From positions 1-64,000 of the forward strand of contig CCNC01000143.1 of NCBI GenBank assembly GCA_000824845.1: a stretch of 64,000 nt of DNA, in the 5' to 3' direction. This stretch comes from Mesorhizobium sp. ORS 3359 (GTDB lineage: Bacteria > Pseudomonadota > Alphaproteobacteria > Rhizobiales > Rhizobiaceae). Below are positions 8,339 through 17,635 of this stretch, piece after piece. Each line of letters opens with the position of its first letter. The first letter of the stretch is position 1. The position numbers were made by a program, and so were the translations under genes. A model generated the notes under the pieces. It saw only the letters and a program-made list of their open reading frames with translations, was not told the origin of the DNA and did no database searches.

Positions 8339-9979
8339 ATGAAGCACTTTTTCAACCGCAAGGAAACGATCGTCACCGAGGCGCTCGACGGCTTCCTCGC
8401 CACGGCGGGATCGGGCGCGCTGGCCCGCCTCGACGGCTATCCCGAGATCAAGGTCGTGCTGCGCGCCGACTGGGACAAGACGAAAGTGGCCGTGGTTTCG
8501 GGCGGCGGCGCCGGGCATGAACCCTCGCATGCCGGCTTCGTCGGCGCCGGCATGCTGACGGCGGCCGTCTCCGGCGAGATCTTCGCCTCGCCGAGCGTCG
8601 AGGCGGTGCTGGCGGCGATCCGCGCCACGACCGGCCCCGCCGGCTGCCTGCTGATCGTCAAGAACTATACCGGCGATCGGCTCAATTTCGGACTGGCGGC
8701 GGAGAAGGCGCGCGCCGAAGGTCTCGCGGTCGAGATGGTGATTGTCGCTGACGATATCGCCTTGCCGGACATCGCGCAGCCGCGCGGCGTCGCCGGCACG
8801 CTGTTCGTGCACAAGATCGCCGGGCACCTGTCGGAATCCGGCCATGACCTGGCATCGGTTGCCGCGGCGGCGCGTGCGGCGGCCAAGGACATCGTTTCGC
8901 TCGGCATCTCGCTTTCCTCCTGCTCGATCCCCGGACAGGCGCATGAGGAGCGTTTCGGCGCTGACGATGGCGAGCTCGGACTCGGCATCCATGGCGAGCC
9001 CGGCGTCGAGCGCATCGCCCTGGAGGCGGCCAGCAAGCTGGTCGCCATCATGGCGGAGCGCCTCGCCGCGCGGCTCGATCCGCACAGCCGCTACGCGCTT
9101 TTGATCAACAATCTCGGATCAGTGCCGCCGCTCGAAATGGCGCTGATCGCGAATGCCGTGCTGTCTTCGTCGCTGGCAAAGGCGGTGGCTCTGACGATCG
9201 GACCCGGGCACCTGATGACGGCGCTCAACATGAACGGCTTCTCGCTGTCGCTGATCAGACTGGAAGCGGAACGCGAGAAAGCGCTGCTGGCGCCCGTCGG
9301 CCCGCATGCCTGGCTGCCGGCAAAGCCGGTTCGCGCGCCGGTCGTCGTGGCGATGGCAAGACCCGCTGCCGGTGCGACCGCAAAGCCCGCCAGCCGCGAT
9401 GCGGCCGCCGAGCGGCTGATCAAGGCCGTCTGCCAGAAGCTGATCGCGCTCGAAGAGCCGCTCAACGCGCTCGACGCCAAGGCTGGCGACGGCGACACCG
9501 GCTCGACCGTTGCGACCGGGGCACGCAGCATTCTCGAGCGCATCGATGCGCTGCCGCTTGCCGACAGGGCCGCAACCGCTGCCGCGATCGGCGATACGCT
9601 CGGCACCTCGATGGGCGGTTCCAGCGGCGTGCTGTTGTCGATCTTCCTCACCGCAGCCTCGCAATCGCTCGGCGCCGGCGCGCCGCTCAGCAAGGCCTTG
9701 CTCGCCGGGCTCGACCGGATGACCTTCTATGGCGGCGCCAAGGTCGGCGACCGGACCATGGTCGATGCGCTCGAGCCGGCGCTGAAAGCCCTTGACGCGA
9801 GCGGGCTGGAAGCGGCCGCCAAGGCTGCGCGGCAGGGCGCCAAGGCGACCGCCGCGATGCAGAAGGCAAAAGCCGGCCGCTCCGCCTATATCGGCAGGCA
9901 ACTCGACAGCGCGGATCCCGGCGCCTTCGCGGTCGCCGAAGTTTTCGCTGCCGTGGCGGCGCTGTTCGCCCCGGCATGA
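8339..9979 (+). CDS. Dihydroxyacetone-type kinase, DhaK-DhaL fusion
   Basis: This is a 546-residue two-domain kinase. The N-terminal DhaK-like domain (about 1-320) has GGGAGHEP at 56-62 and the covalent substrate-binding histidine in GIHGEPG (His218, the same number as in E. coli DhaK). After an Ala/Pro-rich linker (about 325-352) comes a DhaL domain with the Mg-ATP loop GDGDTG at 383-388 and MGGSSG. Fused enzymes of this design generally use ATP directly, unlike the PTS-fed split enzymes encoded downstream. Some family members phosphorylate tetruloses (erythrulose) instead of dihydroxyacetone, so the substrate is left open. It begins 77 bp after the second ATPase, in the same direction. Confidence 0.9.
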   Translation: MKHFFNRKETIVTEALDGFLATAGSGALARLDGYPEIKVVLRADWDKTKVAVVSGGGAGHEPSHAGFVGAGMLTAAVSGEIFASPSVEAVLAAIRATTGPAGCLLIVKNYTGDRLNFGLAAEKARAEGLAVEMVIVADDIALPDIAQPRGVAGTLFVHKIAGHLSESGHDLASVAAAARAAAKDIVSLGISLSSCSIPGQAHEERFGADDGELGLGIHGEPGVERIALEAASKLVAIMAERLAARLDPHSRYALLINNLGSVPPLEMALIANAVLSSSLAKAVALTIGPGHLMTALNMNGFSLSLIRLEAEREKALLAPVGPHAWLPAKPVRAPVVVAMARPAAGATAKPASRDAAAERLIKAVCQKLIALEEPLNALDAKAGDGDTGSTVATGARSILERIDALPLADRAATAAAIGDTLGTSMGGSSGVLLSIFLTAASQSLGAGAPLSKALLAGLDRMTFYGGAKVGDRTMVDALEPALKALDASGLEAAAKAARQGAKATAAMQKAKAGRSAYIGRQLDSADPGAFAVAEVFAAVAALFAPA

Positions 9980-9989
9980 AGGACGGACA

Positions 9990-10589
9990 ATGGCCGCAGC
10001 CGATTTCTCCCGACTGATCGCGGCGGCGGCCAATACGATCGCGGCGCATGCCGAGGAATTGACCGCGCTCGACCAGGCGATCGGCGACGGCGACCACGGG
10101 CTGAACATGAAGCGCGGCTTCGAGGCGGTGCGCGCGGAGGCGGACGTCTTTTCAGCGAAGCCGCTGCCCGAAGCGCTGAAAGCGGTGGGCACCAAGCTGG
10201 TGATGACGGTGGGCGGCGCCTCCGGCCCTCTGTTCGGCACGTTCTTCATGGCGCTCGGCAAGGACCTGCCGACGGCGCCGGATAGAGACAGACTGACGGC
10301 GGCGTTCGGCAAGGCGATCGAGGCGGTTGCCGCGCGCGGCAAATCGCAGCCGGGACAAAAAACCATGCTCGACGTGCTGCAGCCGGTGTATGAGGCGCTG
10401 GCGCAAGGCAAGACGGCCGGCGAGATCGCCGACGCAGCCGACAAGGCGGCCGAGGCCACGGTGCCGATGAAGGCCCTGCGCGGGCGCGCTTCCTTCCTGG
10501 GAGAGCGCTCGATCGGGCATATGGACGCCGGAGCGCGCTCGACCGCGCTTCTGGTGCGCGCGGTCGCGGAGGCGATAGAGGGCAATTGA
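9990..10589 (+). CDS. dhaL: PTS-type dihydroxyacetone kinase subunit DhaL
   Basis: This is a 199-residue ADP-binding subunit. ALDQAIGDGDHGLNM at 26-40 contains the three Mg-binding aspartates, and TVGGASGPLFGTFF is the second nucleotide-binding loop. The family transfers phosphate from a tightly bound ATP to substrate held on DhaK and is recharged by DhaM. The start at 9990 lies 10 bp after the fusion kinase, with GGACGG upstream. An extension of the frame into the previous gene is not supported. Its stop shares bases with the DhaM start (TGATG). Confidence 0.93.
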   Translation: MAAADFSRLIAAAANTIAAHAEELTALDQAIGDGDHGLNMKRGFEAVRAEADVFSAKPLPEALKAVGTKLVMTVGGASGPLFGTFFMALGKDLPTAPDRDRLTAAFGKAIEAVAARGKSQPGQKTMLDVLQPVYEALAQGKTAGEIADAADKAAEATVPMKALRGRASFLGERSIGHMDAGARSTALLVRAVAEAIEGN

Positions 10590-10978
10590 TGAGCAATGTC
10601 GGGATCGTCATCGTGTCGCATTCGCCCCTCGTCGCCGAGGGCACGGCCGACATGGTGCGCCAGATGGTGGGCGACGAAGTGCCGCTTGCATGGTGCGGCG
10701 GAAACGGCCATGGCGGGCTCGGCACCAGCGTCGAGGCGATCATGGGCGCGATCGACAAGGCCTGGTCGGAAGCAGGCGTCGCCATCCTGGTGGATCTTGG
10801 CGGCGCCGAGACCAACTCGGAGATGGCGGTCGAGATGATCGGCGAGCCGCGCTCGCACAAGATCGTGGTCTGCAACGCGCCGATCGTCGAAGGCGCGGTG
10901 ATGGCCGCGACCGAATCCTCCGGCGGCGCCTCGCTCAAGGAAGTGGTGGCGACGGCGCATGAACTGTCGCCGTCGTGA
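10589..10978 (+). CDS. dhaM: PTS EIIA-Man-type phosphocarrier DhaM, single domain
   Basis: This is a 129-residue protein beginning MSNVGIVIVSHSPLVAEG. His11 in VSHSP is the predicted phosphorylation site, equivalent to His9 of E. coli DhaM. Only the EIIA(Man)-like domain is present. In E. coli, DhaM also carries HPr and EI-like domains, whereas here these are separate neighbouring genes. Phosphate would flow from enzyme I to HPr to DhaM to DhaL. The ATG overlaps the DhaL stop; an in-frame TTG three bases earlier is less likely. Confidence 0.92.
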   Translation: MSNVGIVIVSHSPLVAEGTADMVRQMVGDEVPLAWCGGNGHGGLGTSVEAIMGAIDKAWSEAGVAILVDLGGAETNSEMAVEMIGEPRSHKIVVCNAPIVEGAVMAATESSGGASLKEVVATAHELSPS

Positions 10979-10997
10979 ACGAACGGGAACCGACTGA

Positions 10998-11300
10998 ATG
11001 TCCGCATCTGCCGAAGCAACGGTCCTGATCACCCACGCGGTGGGCCTGCACGCGCGCCCCTCGGTGAAGTTCACCAAGCTCGCCAAGACGTTCGCGGCCG
11101 AGGTGGAGGTGGCGGTGGCGGCGAACGGCCCCTGGTTCGACGCCAAGAGCATCGTCAAGGTGATGGCGGCAAAGGCGCCCAAGGGGACGCTGCTGCATAT
11201 CCGCGCCAAGGGCGACGGCGCGACCCAGGCTGTGAAAGCGCTGGTCGATCTGGTGCAGCGCGATTTCGACGAGGATGCGGATCATGCCCGGACCGCTTGA
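10998..11300 (+). CDS. HPr-family phosphocarrier protein
   Basis: This is a 100-residue HPr. THAVGLHARPSVKFTKLAK contains the active-site His18 in the GLHARP signature, and DAKSIVKVMA contains Ser51 at the position of the regulatory serine of HPr proteins. It is slightly longer than the usual 85-90 residues because of a C-terminal acidic tail. Sitting between DhaM and enzyme I, it should be dedicated to the dihydroxyacetone phosphorelay. Rhizobia also have a general nitrogen/carbon PTS HPr elsewhere, so this is probably a paralogue. Confidence 0.92.
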   Translation: MSASAEATVLITHAVGLHARPSVKFTKLAKTFAAEVEVAVAANGPWFDAKSIVKVMAAKAPKGTLLHIRAKGDGATQAVKALVDLVQRDFDEDADHARTA

Positions 11301-11332
11301 ATCGGATCCGCATGTCCGTGGGAAACCGGGTC

Positions 11333-12907
<1,575 letters not shown>

Positions 12908-12911
12908 GCGC

Positions 12912-13343
12912 ATGGCCAGGATGGAACGAATACCGGAAGCAGGCTCGGAAGAGGCGATCCGCGCCTACAAGACGATCCTGTCGCAGGTCATCGACCAGCG
13001 CCCGTCCGGCATGCGCCAGCGCCTGGCCGACGCGCTCGGCAAGCACCGCAGCTTCGTCACGCAGATTTCCAGCCCCGCCTATACGGTCCCGATCCCGTCA
13101 AAGCATCTGCCTTCCATCTTTTCCGTCTGCCATTTCAGCCAGGCCGAGCGCGACCAGTTCATGGCCGCCTATCACCAGGCGCATCCTGGCAAGGCGCCCG
13201 CGGCGTCCGGGCCGCGCAGGACTCGCCATGTCTCGCTCATCGTGCCGGATTTCGGCGACGACAAGCAGAACGCGGCGCTCGACCGGGCGATCAACGACTT
13301 CATCCAGAAAATAACCAGCATCGCCGGCAAGGGCAGCGGCTGA
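12912..13343 (+). CDS. Hypothetical protein with possible HTH, embedded in dha operon
   Basis: This is a 143-residue protein I cannot name with certainty. Residues about 30-65 (MRQRLADALGKHRSFVTQIS, then PIPSKHLPSIFSVCHFSQAERDQFMAAY) resemble a Cro/XRE-type helix-turn-helix: LADALG and SFVTQIS would be the two helices, followed by a helix ending in an E-R-x-x-F pattern. The C-terminal half (SLIVPDFGDDKQNAALDRAINDFIQKI) looks like a separate alpha/beta piece. It starts five bases after the enzyme I stop, so it is co-transcribed. It may regulate the operon, for example through the 2451-2488 repeats. That role is inferred only from position and the HTH-like stretch. Confidence 0.6.
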   Translation: MARMERIPEAGSEEAIRAYKTILSQVIDQRPSGMRQRLADALGKHRSFVTQISSPAYTVPIPSKHLPSIFSVCHFSQAERDQFMAAYHQAHPGKAPAASGPRRTRHVSLIVPDFGDDKQNAALDRAINDFIQKITSIAGKGSG

Positions 13344-13374
13344 CCTTTGTTGCCGGGCTGTTTGGGAGGACGCC

Positions 13375-14361
13375 ATGAAGAAATTTATGAACACAGTGGA
13401 CACGGTGCTGACCGAAAGCCTCGATGGCTTTGCGGCGGCTCATGCCGATATCCTCGTGCTTGGCGACGACCACAAATTCATCCGCCGCAAGGAGTTGAAG
13501 CCCGGCAAGGTGGCGCTGATCTCGGGCGGCGGCTCGGGCCATGAGCCGCTGCATGGCGGCTTTGTCGGCCACGGCATGCTCGACGCCGCCTGCCCGGGCC
13601 AGGTCTTCACCTCGCCGACGCCCGACCAGATGCTCGCGGCCGTGCAGGCCGTCGACACGGGCGCCGGCTGCCTGTTCATCGTCAAGAACTACGAAGGCGA
13701 CGTGATGAATTTCGACATGGCGGCCGAGATGGCGGACGGCGTGCTGCAGGTGGTGACCAATGACGACGTCGCGGTCGAGAACTCGTCCTACACGACCGGA
13801 CGGCGCGGTGTCGCCGGCACGCTGGTGGTGGAAAAGATCCTCGGTGCCGCGGCTGAGCAAGGCATGGCGCTGCCCGCGCTCAAGGCGCTGGGCGACCGCG
13901 TCAATGCCGCGACGCGCTCGATGGGCGTGGCGTTGACCAGCGGCACGGTGCCCGCCGCCGGCAAGCCGACCTTCGAGATCGGCGACGGCGAGATGGAGTT
14001 CGGCGTCGGCATCCATGGCGAGCCCGGCCGGCGGCGCGACGCGCTGAAGAGCGCCGACGCCATCGCCGAGGAGGTCTGCGCGGCGATCGCCGGCGATTTC
14101 GGCGACCGCGCCAAGGGGCCGGCGCTGCTGTTCGTCAACGGCTTCGGCGGCACGCCCTCGATGGAGCTCTACCTGATGTACAACAGCGCCCGCAGAATCT
14201 TCGAAAGACACGGCGTGACGGTGATCCGCTCGCTCGTCGGTTCGTATGTGACCTCGCTCGACATGGCTGGATGCTCGATCACGCTGACCATGCTCGACGA
14301 TGACATGACGGCGCTGTGGGATGCTCCGGTGCACACGGCGGCGCTGCGCTGGGGGATGTAG
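13375..14361 (+). CDS. dhaK: Dihydroxyacetone kinase substrate-binding subunit DhaK
   Basis: This is a 328-residue PTS-type DhaK. GGGSGHEP at 51-58 and the hemiaminal-forming histidine His214 in GVGIHGEPG define the active site; VKNYEGDVMNFDMA and TGRRGVAGT are also family-typical. GGGAGG upstream supports the ATG at 13375. It works with DhaL and DhaM, so this operon holds two complete kinase options: a fused enzyme and a split PTS enzyme. It is the last gene of the transport/kinase operon. About 96 bp without a recognisable terminator separate it from the next gene. Confidence 0.93.
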   Translation: MKKFMNTVDTVLTESLDGFAAAHADILVLGDDHKFIRRKELKPGKVALISGGGSGHEPLHGGFVGHGMLDAACPGQVFTSPTPDQMLAAVQAVDTGAGCLFIVKNYEGDVMNFDMAAEMADGVLQVVTNDDVAVENSSYTTGRRGVAGTLVVEKILGAAAEQGMALPALKALGDRVNAATRSMGVALTSGTVPAAGKPTFEIGDGEMEFGVGIHGEPGRRRDALKSADAIAEEVCAAIAGDFGDRAKGPALLFVNGFGGTPSMELYLMYNSARRIFERHGVTVIRSLVGSYVTSLDMAGCSITLTMLDDDMTALWDAPVHTAALRWGM

Positions 14362-14457
14362 GTTCTGCGTTCCTCTGAAACGGTGAACCGCTGTCGCTGG
14401 CTTCCCCGGTACTTTTCTGGCAAGCATGCGCGGAACCTTGCCGCTGTTGCCTGAACG

Positions 14458-15483
14458 ATGCTGCCCGAGCTTTCGCCTGCCCAGGAAAAACTGCTGATCA
14501 GCCTTGCCGACCCCGAGGCGCCCGCCGATTGGGACAAGGACGTTTCCGCAGGTGACCTGTTGGCGCTGCTCGCCAATGCGGAGTTCCACGGCGTGCTGCC
14601 GATCGTACTGCGCAAGCTCAGGGAACGCGGCGACGCCAATCTGCCGAAAGACGCGGGTCTGCGGCAAAAGCTTGCCGAGTTGCGCGACCAGATGACGATG
14701 GCGACCGGGCAGTCGATGCTGCTGCAATATCACGGCGACCGCATCATGAAGGCGCTGGTGGCGAAAGGCGCTCCGGCCCGGATCGTGAAGGGGCCGGTGT
14801 TCGCGCGCAGGCTCTACCACCAACCTGCCGACCGGCCGTTCACCGACATCGACATTCTCGTCGACCCCGCCGGCATCGAGGAAGCCAACAGGACGATCGC
14901 CGAATGCGGCTTCAGGCTCGGCAGCGGAGAGGCGGAGTCGCACCAACTGCAGGAGTTCAAATGGCTGGAGAAAGAGAATTCCAGCCTGCTCATCGAATTG
15001 CACGGCAATCTGGTGCACGACACCGGCATGCGCCGGCGCCTGTCGCTTGGCTTCCGCGAGCTGCAGGCGATCGACGGCGGCGAAACCGATACGCCGGCCG
15101 CACTTCTGACCATCGCCATCGTCCATGCCGCCGGCGGCCACAAGTTCCACCGGCTGCAGCTCTGCGTCGACGTGCTGCAAGGCGTGCGGGCGCTGAGATC
15201 GCCGGAAGACGAAGCGAGCCTGCTGGAGGCGGCCCGCATGACCGGCATCGTGCTTGAGCTTGCGACGGTCCTCAACGTCACCGGGCGCCTGTTCGGCGCG
15301 CCGCGCGCGATCGAGCTTGCCGACCGCATCAAGCCGGACCTCTCGATAAGGCTGGCGAAATGGCTGATCACCGGCAACATGCTGCTGCGTGTCAACTCGC
15401 GCGAAAAGCTGCGCTCGCGCCTCAGCCGCGACGCCTTCCGCTGGGTGCAGAGGCTGGCGCGGGCACGGCCCTATCCGGCCTGA
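14458..15483 (+). CDS. Nucleotidyltransferase-family protein (PF14907-type)
   Basis: This is a 341-residue protein of the uncharacterised nucleotidyltransferase family often seen beside lasso-peptide kinases. Key features are VKGPVFARRLYHQPADRPFTDIDILVDP: Lys111-Gly112, Arg126 and the metal-binding pair Asp130/Asp132. A C-terminal helical region follows. In the pseudomycoidin lasso system a relative decorates the phosphorylated peptide C-terminus. Its 3' end overlaps by 13 bp the convergent HPr-kinase-like gene, which together with two further lasso-type genes points to a functional unit. The precise substrate is unknown. No good ribosome-binding site is visible before the ATG. Confidence 0.8.
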   Translation: MLPELSPAQEKLLISLADPEAPADWDKDVSAGDLLALLANAEFHGVLPIVLRKLRERGDANLPKDAGLRQKLAELRDQMTMATGQSMLLQYHGDRIMKALVAKGAPARIVKGPVFARRLYHQPADRPFTDIDILVDPAGIEEANRTIAECGFRLGSGEAESHQLQEFKWLEKENSSLLIELHGNLVHDTGMRRRLSLGFRELQAIDGGETDTPAALLTIAIVHAAGGHKFHRLQLCVDVLQGVRALRSPEDEASLLEAARMTGIVLELATVLNVTGRLFGAPRAIELADRIKPDLSIRLAKWLITGNMLLRVNSREKLRSRLSRDAFRWVQRLARARPYPA

Positions 15484-16463
15484 TGCAGCGCGGCGCGGAT
15501 CAGCTGCGCCGCTTCGACCGGTCTCGCGCCTACTTCCAGCGTGAAGGTCGGCACCGTCTTGACCAATATTGCGATCGTCGCCATTCGCCTTTTCTGCAGC
15601 GGCAAAAGGCCGGTCATGCCGGTCCTCACATTGTCGGCGGCCAAAGCCACCATGGCATCGGTCCTGGCCATGGGCACCAGCCTTGTCTCGCCATCCGCCG
15701 AGCGGGCAAGATGAAGAAGAGCCGCGATCGGCCTGGCGCGAACATCCTCGACACGGATGATCTCGCCAAGACGATCGAGCGACACGGCCTGCTCGCCCTC
15801 AGCATCCCATGTCTCGCCAAGGCAGGGAGACACGAAAGGCAGCATCGCCGCGGTGTTGCGATGGATCTTCACTTTGCGCGGCATGCCCCAGGCCGTGACG
15901 CCGTCCTGTGTCGCCCTGAGGATCATGACGTCGTCGGAACAGAGGCCGAAGCCCTGCGAGGCCAGAGCCAGCGACGTCGTCGACTTGCCGGTGCCGCTCG
16001 GCGCATGGATCAGCACAAGCGCCTCGCTGGCCGGCAGCGTCAGGCCGGCCGTGTGCAGCATGTGCTGACCTTCGGCGTCGAGCGCGGCATCCAGCACCAT
16101 CATAAGCAGCGTCCATTTGATCTTGCTGTCAGGACTAACGCGGATTTCTGCCCTGCCCTCCTCATCGCGGATCGACAGCGTCTGCTGACCTGGAAAGACG
16201 AGGTGGAAGACGTCTCCGGCGTCGATCATCCGGCAATGGCCATCGAAGGGCACTTCGCCGTCGAACGCCAGTTTCCCTTCAGGGCTTTCCTGCAGATCAA
16301 GCGTTTCGATGATATCGACACGAAAGCCGGGCCGGGCGGCCTCGCTCACACGCAGGGCGCCGAGCATCAGGTCGAAGCTCGGCCAGAGGTCGGCGCGGGC
16401 GGCGGTGACGCTCATGACCTGCCCTTTGAGGTCGTAGAAGAAAGTCGTTGTCCGGTCGCTCAA
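15471..16463 (-). CDS. HPr-kinase-like serine kinase, orphan lasso-accessory copy
   Basis: This is a 330-residue protein of the HprK-like ATPase family. His137 (LHTAG) is followed by the P-loop APSGTGKST at 154-162 and the acidic pair in LCSDDV (177-178), the same spacing as in the kinase of the lasso locus at 44 kb. It lacks the N-terminal regulatory domain of true HPr kinases. The TTG at 16463 overlaps the stop of the upstream B2-like gene and is chosen for coupling; an ATG at 16415 would remove residues that look conserved (FFYDLKGQV). The trio PqqD-B2-kinase reads as one minus-strand operon. It could phosphorylate a peptide encoded elsewhere. Confidence 0.78.
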   Translation of the reverse strand: MSDRTTTFFYDLKGQVMSVTAARADLWPSFDLMLGALRVSEAARPGFRVDIIETLDLQESPEGKLAFDGEVPFDGHCRMIDAGDVFHLVFPGQQTLSIRDEEGRAEIRVSPDSKIKWTLLMMVLDAALDAEGQHMLHTAGLTLPASEALVLIHAPSGTGKSTTSLALASQGFGLCSDDVMILRATQDGVTAWGMPRKVKIHRNTAAMLPFVSPCLGETWDAEGEQAVSLDRLGEIIRVEDVRARPIAALLHLARSADGETRLVPMARTDAMVALAADNVRTGMTGLLPLQKRRMATIAILVKTVPTFTLEVGARPVEAAQLIRAALHQAG

Positions 16464-16891
16464 GCAGCGGACGCCTTCACGCTGGGCGGATGGCGGTAGA
16501 TCTCTACCATGCCTGGCTGACTGTCGCTGACCACCGGCTTGCCGTCGAGGCAGACCCAGCAATGCGCCGACAAGCGGGGCTCGTGCATCGATTTGGCATC
16601 GACGCCGAAACGCAGCTCCGGGTCGAGACCGGCCATGCGCAGAAAGCGGAAACCGAGCAGACCCTCGCGAAGGCATCTGCGGTCGCGCATGAACCAGGGG
16701 TGCCGGACCGTTCGGTTGACGCGTTGCACGATGTAGGTCCATGGCAGGTCTCGATAGGGCATGGGCGAGCGCAGCGGCGCCAGCTTCAACACGCTTTCGA
16801 AATCGCGCCGGCCAACCAGCACCGGCAGCAGCCGGGCGCTGAGCCACAAATGGGCACGGAACAGGGCGCGCAGGACCGGTCCGTCGGTCAT
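16460..16891 (-). CDS. Lasso-peptide B2-like transglutaminase-fold protein
   Basis: This is a 143-residue protein with the papain/transglutaminase-like triad of lasso leader peptidases (PF13471): Cys in RRCLREGLLGFRFLRMAG, His in SAHCWV, and Asp in CLDGKP. Such proteins cleave the leader of a RiPP precursor held by a PqqD-like partner. The ATG at 16891 shares its first base with the stop of the PqqD-like gene. No precursor or cyclase gene was found within several kilobases, so the natural target is unknown. It may process a precursor in trans or have been recruited to another role. Confidence 0.8.
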   Translation of the reverse strand: MTDGPVLRALFRAHLWLSARLLPVLVGRRDFESVLKLAPLRSPMPYRDLPWTYIVQRVNRTVRHPWFMRDRRCLREGLLGFRFLRMAGLDPELRFGVDAKSMHEPRLSAHCWVCLDGKPVVSDSQPGMVEIYRHPPSVKASAA

Positions 16892-17178
16892 CACACGCCT
16901 GGGTCGGCGAGGATGCCCTCAGCCACCAGCTCGGCGGCCAATTCGGCCATATCCTCGTCGAGCGTTGCCTTGTCGACCTCGAATTCGTCCGACAACAGGT
17001 CGATGATCTGGTCGAGGCTGCGCGCGCCATCAACCTTGTCGAGAAAAGCCTCGGTCGTGTCGTTGCAGGTGTAGAGCTGGCCGCTGCGCGCCAACAGCAC
17101 GACTGCGCCGTCGCCGACATGCTGGACGGACGCGTCGTCCGCCATCCGAAGCACCGTTTTGGAACCAATCTCGGCCAT
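16891..17178 (-). CDS. PqqD-like RiPP recognition element protein (B1-like)
   Basis: This is a 95-residue PqqD-fold protein. The pattern VVLLARSGQLYTCNDTTEAFLDKVDGARSLDQIIDLLSDEF, ending in a helix with acidic residues, matches the beta-hairpin/winged-helix leader-binding fold of lasso B1 proteins. GGGAG lies upstream of the ATG at 17178. It is the first gene of the three-gene minus-strand set with the B2-like protease and the kinase. The sequence differs clearly from the B1 of the lasso locus at 41.4 kb, so it is not a recent copy. Confidence 0.8.
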   Translation of the reverse strand: MAEIGSKTVLRMADDASVQHVGDGAVVLLARSGQLYTCNDTTEAFLDKVDGARSLDQIIDLLSDEFEVDKATLDEDMAELAAELVAEGILADPGV

Positions 17179-17360
17179 GCGCCCGCTCCCCTTCGCCCGG
17201 GAGCAAATAGCGCGGCACCGCGAGGCTGTCCATCGCCATGGACGGCGGAGGGAACGACCGGCCGTGCCGGGCGGCCCGCCGTGGGGCGAATATTAGCGAG
17301 GTCTTGCCTTCCCGCCCTTGCGTAAGCTATGAGTCCGCCGGGCTTTGGGGAGTGATCTGT

Positions 17361-17477
17361 ATGCGTTACAATTGGGAACGGGCTCCGACGGCATTCGAGC
17401 GCCACCGGAAGGCGCTTGCAGCGGCGATCCTGATCGCCGGCGGCGTCGGGCTGATGCTGGCGGCGCTGCCGCTTTAA
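17361..17477 (+). CDS. Possible 38-residue membrane protein
   Basis: A short reading frame beginning MRYNWERAPTAFERHRKALA ends with one hydrophobic helix (AAAILIAGGVGLMLAALPL). GGGGAG precedes the ATG by eight bases. A basic N-terminus plus a single C-terminal helix is the layout of many small inner-membrane proteins. It lies in the divergent gap between the B1-like gene and prpE. No family is recognised; the evidence is coding shape and ribosome-binding site only. Confidence 0.45.
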   Translation: MRYNWERAPTAFERHRKALAAAILIAGGVGLMLAALPL

Positions 17478-17635
17478 GCCGGCTTACGTCACGGACAGCA
17501 AGAGCGGCGACGCCATGGCGGCGCCGGACAGGGGAGCTTGACGGGCGATATCGACGAAAGTCAGGAAGACATGGCCTATGAAAGCGACTTAGGCTATTCC
17601 CAGACGGCAAAAAAATGTCCTGGGAGGGAATGTCG

